Shown: positions 59,638 to 64,000 of the stretch, piece by piece
Position numbering within the stretch: position 1 is the stretch's first letter
How the letters are laid out: each line of letters starts with the position of its first letter
Assembly: GCF_001570525.1 (NCBI RefSeq)
Contig: NZ_BBXC01000015.1
Span: 124,001-188,000, forward strand
Source: Herbidospora sakaeratensis
Lineage (GTDB): Bacteria; Actinomycetota; Actinomycetes; Streptosporangiales; Streptosporangiaceae
Direction of reading: 5' to 3'
Length of the DNA: 64,000 bases
Notes under the pieces: model-generated
What the model saw: the letters and a program-made list of their open reading frames with translations, nothing else
What the model was told of the DNA's origin: nothing
The model's database searches: none
Program-made: the position numbers and the translations under genes

Positions 59638-62600
59638 CCTCCTCGGTGGTCAGGGGGGCGCGGGGGTGGTGGCTGAGACAGAGGGGGGTGCGCACCTTCG
59701 CGAACCCCGCCCCTTCGGGCGCGACGTAGAACTGACCCGTGATCAGGGAGCTGATGTCGTTCGCGCTGCCCCCCTTGGCCCGGGCCATCTCCTTGGCCGC
59801 GTCGATCTGCACCTGAGCGTTGAGCAGCCCGAAGAACTGGGTCGCGGCGTTGCCCGGGATCTGGTTGTGCAGCCCCTTCGGCGCCTGCGTCGCGAAGACC
59901 AGCCCCAGCCCGTACTTCCTGGCCTGAGAGGCCAGGGCGAGCGTGCTCTTGGTGCAGACGGTCGTCGCGCCGGACGGGGCGAAGTTCTGCGCCTCGTCCA
60001 TGACGAAGAGCCCGCCGAGCGGCCGGTCGCCCGCGGGGTTCTTCTTGATCCACGCGAACAGCCCCATCTGGAGCTGGTTGACGAAGCTCTGCCGCTCGGC
60101 GTTGCTCTGCAGTCCCACGAACGAGATGACCGACACCCGCGCCCGCTTCCCGGCGGCCGGGGTGAGCAGCACCCCGGGGTCGACCGGCTCCCCCTCCCCG
60201 CCGAACAGCGGATCGTTGACCTTCGCCGCGTGCAGCACCTGCGAAAGCCCATGGGCGATCTTCACCGAGTCGCCGATCTGGCTGATGTCCTCGGGGAAGT
60301 CCTCAAGCAGGTGGATCAGCCCGTCGAGCCCGCCGCGCTGGTGTCGCCCGAAGTGGACGACGGCCGCCTTCAGCACCGCCCGGGCCATCTCGGCCTTGCC
60401 GGTGTTCCCTTCGAGCTTGGCCCGGGGCACCAGCGCGGCCACGGCGGCGTCGACGGCCTCGTTGAACTCGTCGACGTCGTCCCGCACGCCGGCGAAGTCG
60501 GGCAACGGCTGGAACGCCAGCGGGCGGCCCTTCTCCCGGCGCGGCGTCCACACCACGACGTCGGTGTCGGCGATGTAGCGCGCGGCGCGGGCGGCGTCCC
60601 CCGGGCCCCAGGCGGAGGGCTCGTCAGGCCATGGGTCGCCCAGCCGGGCGAGGTCGTTGTTGGTGTCGAGCACGATCGAGGAGACGCCGTTGAGTGCGCA
60701 CTCCTCGACGATGCGCCTGATGAGGACCGTCTTGCCGGAGCCGGAGCCGGCGAAGATCGCGACATGCTTCCGCAGCGCTTCCAGCTCGACCGAGACCGGG
60801 AGCCCACGCTCGTAGGAGCGGCCGACGACCAAGGTGGGGGCCTTGGCGGGCAGGACCACGGCGTCGGGAACGTCGGCCACCGGAGCGTGGCCCGACTCAC
60901 CGGCCTTCCGGGTGGGCAACGGCTGATCCTTGACGGGCGGATCGTCGAGGATGTCTCCCTCAGGCACTTTTGGGACCTGCACCTCCTCCGGAGCGGGCGC
61001 CTGCGGCTCGTCCGACCAGTCGTCCAGAATGTCCCTGAGCAGCTTGATCGCGCCGGCCGGCCGCTTGAGAACCAGCCACTTGTTGAGGCTCGGCGGATTC
61101 TGCGCCATCAGGTCGCGCAGAGCACTGAGGGTCTTCAGGTCGGCCTCGTCGACGGTGACGACCCGCCCGCCACGCGCGCGGAAGTCGGCCAGGGCCTGCT
61201 GGGTCTTGGGTCCGGCGGCCCACGGAACGTTCCTCAGGACGACGAGCCTGCGCTTGGGCGTCTCGGCTTCGAGGCCCGCCGCGATGGCCGCCCTCCTGAG
61301 CCGGGTCAGCGCCGCGTTCGGATGCCTGGCGCTGATGCCGCGGATCGCCCAGTGGACCTCGTCCTCCCTGGCCTCGTCGAGGACCTGGCGGAGGCGTGCG
61401 TGCAGGGAGGTCTTCTGGCCGAAGGTCGGGTCGACCTTGTAGGTCGTCGTGTCGTCGCCCTTCTCGATCGCCCACGCCTGCAAACCGGCGGCCAGCAGGC
61501 CGGGGAGGACGGCGTCCTCCTGCGTCGCGTCCAGCGCGCCGGTGACGTGGGCGGCGTCTTCGAGCAGGGCGAACTTCGTCTCGATGCCGTGGACTTCACT
61601 GAGCGTGTTCTGGATCGCGGCGACCGGTTCGACCTGGTAGACCTCCACTCCGTTGAAGCGGAACAGTTCCCTGACCTCGCTGCGGGCGACACAGGCCGCA
61701 ATATGATCGGTGAGGGCCCGGAGGATCTTTCGCGGCGTATATGCCTGTGCCTCGGAGAAGGCCTCCGGCCGGACCGGCCACGTGGGGTAGGGCGGCTCGA
61801 AGCCGATGCTCTTGAAGTGCTCTGCCAGCCGCTTGATCACCAGTTCCCGGCCCACTTCGGGAGAGGGCACCCGCTTGAGGACCGTGGTCTCCTCGAACCG
61901 GTCCTTGAAGCTGGACACCGCCAGCTTCTTGAGCAGGATCCAGGTGTCCGGCAGACAGGAAACGACCGACAGGGTCCTGCTGGTCACCTCGCGCAGTGAG
62001 GTCAGCCCGTGGGCGATCTGCAGGGCGGTGGCCCGGGTCTTCGGGTCGACCTCGCCGCTCCCGAACAGCGTCATCGAGCTGATGAGCGGGTCGAGCTGGT
62101 CGAAGGCCATCACGCTGGGCCCGGTCATCGCGAGCAGCCGCGAGATGTCCCGGACCAGCTCCTGCGGAGTCCGGATGATCGGCCGGAATTCCCATTCACG
62201 CCGACCGCCGTCGAAGTCCTCCATGCCGTACATGTAACCGTCGCCCAGGCTGGCCAGGTTGTAATCGTTGGAGGCCAGCAGGACCAACGCGCGGGCCGTG
62301 TCCTGGGCTTCCATGAACACCCGAGGGTCCTGCTTGTACAGCCCCTGCATGAACTCCTTGAGATGCTCCTTCTCCAGCGGCTGGTTGCCGATGACCGCCT
62401 GCTGGGTCCGGCGGGGCAGTGACATCGGCTCGGTCAGGTTGCGGAGGAAGCGCTTGAGCTGGCTCTCCTCGTCGGCTCCGATCCTGCCGAGACCGTCCTG
62501 GATGGACACCAGGGCGCTCTCCCAGAAGTTGCGCGCGTCGAGCACGCTCATGAGGAAGAAGTAGCCGTCACGCCGGATGACCTGCTCGCGCAGCCAGCTC

Positions 62601-62824
62601 ATCAGGTGCGTCTTGCCGCTGCCCGCCGTCCCTTCGAGGACGACGCCGATCGGACTGGAGGTGCCCCCGCTGCGCGCGGCCGCCTCCAACCCCGTGGTCA
62701 GTGCCTGCGACGCCTGGGGGTGCAACCCGTCGACGTGGAAGGGCACCGGACGCCAGACGTCCTCCCCTCCATTAACGGTCGAGATGACGTTAAGGGAGCT
62801 GATCGCGTACCAGTCTGTGATCAT
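59615..62824 (-). CDS. Double-NTPase protein: AAA-type plus HerA-like domain
   Basis: A 1069-residue protein with two nucleotide-binding modules. The N-terminal AAA-type domain has Walker A GTAGSGKT (65-72) and a Walker B-like VMAFDQLDPL (about 238-247). A middle region (about 525-600) carries VVTVDEADLKTLSALRDL. The C-terminal HerA/DUF87-type domain has Walker A GSGSGKT (693-699), Walker B LFVMDEAQNF (939-948), sensor FATQ (977-980) and QARKYGLGL. HerA-type motors pump or process DNA and recur in defence systems. The ATG overlaps the winged-helix gene stop (TGATG). The whole protein matches no system I know by name. Confidence 0.85.
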   Translation of the reverse strand: MITDWYAISSLNVISTVNGGEDVWRPVPFHVDGLHPQASQALTTGLEAAARSGGTSSPIGVVLEGTAGSGKTHLMSWLREQVIRRDGYFFLMSVLDARNFWESALVSIQDGLGRIGADEESQLKRFLRNLTEPMSLPRRTQQAVIGNQPLEKEHLKEFMQGLYKQDPRVFMEAQDTARALVLLASNDYNLASLGDGYMYGMEDFDGGRREWEFRPIIRTPQELVRDISRLLAMTGPSVMAFDQLDPLISSMTLFGSGEVDPKTRATALQIAHGLTSLREVTSRTLSVVSCLPDTWILLKKLAVSSFKDRFEETTVLKRVPSPEVGRELVIKRLAEHFKSIGFEPPYPTWPVRPEAFSEAQAYTPRKILRALTDHIAACVARSEVRELFRFNGVEVYQVEPVAAIQNTLSEVHGIETKFALLEDAAHVTGALDATQEDAVLPGLLAAGLQAWAIEKGDDTTTYKVDPTFGQKTSLHARLRQVLDEAREDEVHWAIRGISARHPNAALTRLRRAAIAAGLEAETPKRRLVVLRNVPWAAGPKTQQALADFRARGGRVVTVDEADLKTLSALRDLMAQNPPSLNKWLVLKRPAGAIKLLRDILDDWSDEPQAPAPEEVQVPKVPEGDILDDPPVKDQPLPTRKAGESGHAPVADVPDAVVLPAKAPTLVVGRSYERGLPVSVELEALRKHVAIFAGSGSGKTVLIRRIVEECALNGVSSIVLDTNNDLARLGDPWPDEPSAWGPGDAARAARYIADTDVVVWTPRREKGRPLAFQPLPDFAGVRDDVDEFNEAVDAAVAALVPRAKLEGNTGKAEMARAVLKAAVVHFGRHQRGGLDGLIHLLEDFPEDISQIGDSVKIAHGLSQVLHAAKVNDPLFGGEGEPVDPGVLLTPAAGKRARVSVISFVGLQSNAERQSFVNQLQMGLFAWIKKNPAGDRPLGGLFVMDEAQNFAPSGATTVCTKSTLALASQARKYGLGLVFATQAPKGLHNQIPGNAATQFFGLLNAQVQIDAAKEMARAKGGSANDISSLITGQFYVAPEGAGFAKVRTPLCLSHHPRAPLTTEEVIERACR

Positions 62825-63459
62825 CAGCGGGCCCCGATCCGCAGCTGATGGTTGGGCTCGTCGCCGATCACGACGGCGGCGGCGTGGTCCTCGGGCGACA
62901 GGTGACCGACGATCGCCGCGGCGAGAATGTGCACCTCGGGGGCGTTGAACAACATCCGGCGCAGGGCCTCGTCCTGTTCGGCCCGGTCAATGTCGTCGAG
63001 CAACGGTCGCAACCTCGTCAGCGAGACCCACTCCCCCACTCCCGGGGTGATCTTCGAATAGGCCTCGCGGATGCGGTCCTCGACCTCGTCGTCGGGAAGA
63101 GCGACGGGCGCGGCCACCGGTTCGGGCGCGACCTCCACGGCGGCCGGGGTCGCCGGCCAGACAAGGGAGCGCAGGTAGAGCAGCGCAAGAGTCTTGCCCG
63201 ACCGCGAGGTCACCGCGACGCCCTTCCGCACCTCTTCCAGCGCCCTCTCTTCACCGGCGGGCGTGATCGAGTACCAGATGGTCCTGCGCTCCCGCTTCTC
63301 CGACTCGATCAGCTTGGCGTCCACCAACCCGGCCCGGTTCTTGGCGTCGAGGTCCAGGCCCCAGTTGTCGCGCAAATCCTTGTGGCCCACGTCGGTCCCC
63401 AGTTCCTTGAGGACAAGGAGGGCCGCAACCTGCCGGTAAGTGAGTCTTTCTTCGGACAT
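62824..63459 (-). CDS. Winged-helix protein of the HerA/nuclease operon
   Basis: A 211-residue protein. The N-terminal part (LTYRQVAALLVLKELGTDVGHKDL, then KLIESEKRERRTIWYSITPAGEERALEEV) looks like a PadR/MarR-style winged helix. The C-terminal half (from about 120) is acidic and helical (DDEVEDRIREAYSKI, LRPLLDDIDRAEQDEALRRML). It could be a regulator or a structural adaptor between nuclease and ATPase. Stop-start overlaps on both sides (TGATG) show it is made together with them. Confidence 0.75.
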   Translation of the reverse strand: MSEERLTYRQVAALLVLKELGTDVGHKDLRDNWGLDLDAKNRAGLVDAKLIESEKRERRTIWYSITPAGEERALEEVRKGVAVTSRSGKTLALLYLRSLVWPATPAAVEVAPEPVAAPVALPDDEVEDRIREAYSKITPGVGEWVSLTRLRPLLDDIDRAEQDEALRRMLFNAPEVHILAAAIVGHLSPEDHAAAVVIGDEPNHQLRIGAR

Positions 63460-64000
63460 CAGACTGCTCCTTCGCTCAGCCCGAGGCGACGCCCCAGGAG
63501 GAAATCCCTGATCCGGCGGAGCACCGCCGGCAGATCGTCGAGCACCTGCTCGTTGGTGAAGCGCAACACGGTGAAACCGTCACGTTCCAAATGCCGGTCC
63601 CGAAGTCGGTCCATCTCGGCCTTGGCCGCCGTCAGGTGCTCGGGTCCGTCGAGTTCCACGACGCACTTCTCGTGCGCCCACATCAGGTCGGTCCGGATCG
63701 ACACGAACAGCGGGTCGTTCGACGGGTAGGTCTGGTTCCACTCGCGCCCGTGCGCCCAGGGGCAGTCGAGCAGCGCCTGCTCCACGGCCTGCTCGACCTC
63801 GCTGTAGCGGGCGGGCTCGCCGCGGAGCGGCGGCACCCGCAGCACCTCGGCGCGCGTCACGGGCGCCGGCAGCTGCGCGGCCAGCCGGGCCACCGGCTCC
63901 GGCACCTTCAGATGCACGGTTTCAACCCGTCTCACCTCGGGACCGACCAGCCAGACGCCCATCCCGCTCTGGTGGGCCAGCCATTCGCAGCCGGCCACGA
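63459..64000 (-). CDS. DUF559/Vsr-like nuclease domain protein (partial)
   Basis: The 3' part of a gene that continues past the window. The C-terminal 110 residues fit the DUF559 group of PD-(D/E)xK nucleases: an Asp in RTDLMW, the ExD-like VVELDGPEHL, the helix KAEMDRLRDRHLERDGFTVL and the final RFTNEQVLDDLPAVLRRIRDFL. Preceding sequence (EVRRVETVHLKVPEPVARLAAQL) is unassigned. The nearest in-frame GTG (63998) is likely internal. The stop overlaps the winged-helix start by one base. Nuclease activity is inferred from the residue pattern. Confidence 0.8.
   Translation of the reverse strand, partial: VAGCEWLAHQSGMGVWLVGPEVRRVETVHLKVPEPVARLAAQLPAPVTRAEVLRVPPLRGEPARYSEVEQAVEQALLDCPWAHGREWNQTYPSNDPLFVSIRTDLMWAHEKCVVELDGPEHLTAAKAEMDRLRDRHLERDGFTVLRFTNEQVLDDLPAVLRRIRDFLLGRRLGLSEGAV

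Noticed and set aside
59582-61999. An 805-codon frame antisense to the double-NTPase gene
   Set aside because: Shadow of the minus-strand gene, which has intact Walker motifs; this frame has none and looks compositionally random.

Overview
The window is high-GC DNA with dense, short-spaced genes, frequent GTG starts, GTGA/ATGA stop-start overlaps and several apparently leaderless promoters. XRE/DUF397 regulator pairs, F420-type oxidoreductases, a CU044_5270-type protein next to an ECF sigma factor, streptogrisin-like protease and GH74 xyloglucanase all point to a filamentous soil actinomycete. A Streptosporangiales member (Nonomuraea/Streptosporangium type) is my best inference, but species cannot be read from this sequence. 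I see no rRNA, insertion sequence, CRISPR array or prophage; one tRNA (anticodon CAT) is present.

Layout. 1-3.7 kb: end of a sensor kinase with its NarL-type response regulator, a membrane acyltransferase, a Gfo/Idh/MocA dehydrogenase and a histidine phosphatase. 4.0-5.8 kb: a WhiJ-like regulatory trio (DUF397, XRE-DUF5753, RsbW-like ATPase). 6.1-8.5 kb: a large XPB/Ssl2-like protein without helicase motor motifs. 8.6-10.9 kb: AraC regulator divergent from a monooxygenase-fold protein and an esterase. 10.9-14.9 kb: penicillin-acylase-family hydrolase, then a DUF1349 protein and an acyl-ACP desaturase with palindromes upstream.

15.6-24.9 kb is the metabolic core. A minus-strand series runs from 3,5-diaminohexanoate dehydrogenase through both lysine 5,6-aminomutase subunits and 3-aminobutyryl-CoA ammonia lyase to a MarR regulator, then a nitroreductase and a translationally coupled patatin / glycosyltransferase / membrane protein / hydrolase set. 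The cleavage enzyme of the same lysine pathway is divergent, across a strong dyad. Together they encode the beta-lysine to crotonyl-CoA part of the 'lysine fermentation' route in what is probably an aerobe.

25-34 kb: M20 amidohydrolase, PGPGW protein, ECF sigma factor pair, secreted xyloglucanase, peptide deformylase, second patatin and an F420-type enzyme. 33.5-34.6 kb: a Panacea-domain antitoxin abutting a MazF/PemK-like toxin. 34.6-51 kb: symporter, orphan sugar-binding lipoprotein, LysR, secreted S1 protease, MerR-controlled dehydrogenase, tRNA, esterase, an oxidoreductase group, an ArsR/SRPBCC/VOC operon and two tandem paralogous membrane proteins of unknown function with duplicated promoters.

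51-59.6 kb: a carbohydrate locus (ROK regulator, ABC binding protein and two permeases without an ATPase, hydroxyacid dehydrogenase, aldehyde dehydrogenase, DUF2264 protein). 59.6-64 kb: a tightly coupled three-gene operon of a double-NTPase HerA-like protein, a winged-helix protein and a DUF559-type nuclease that runs off the window. This last operon is the best candidate for an undescribed, possibly defence-related, system.
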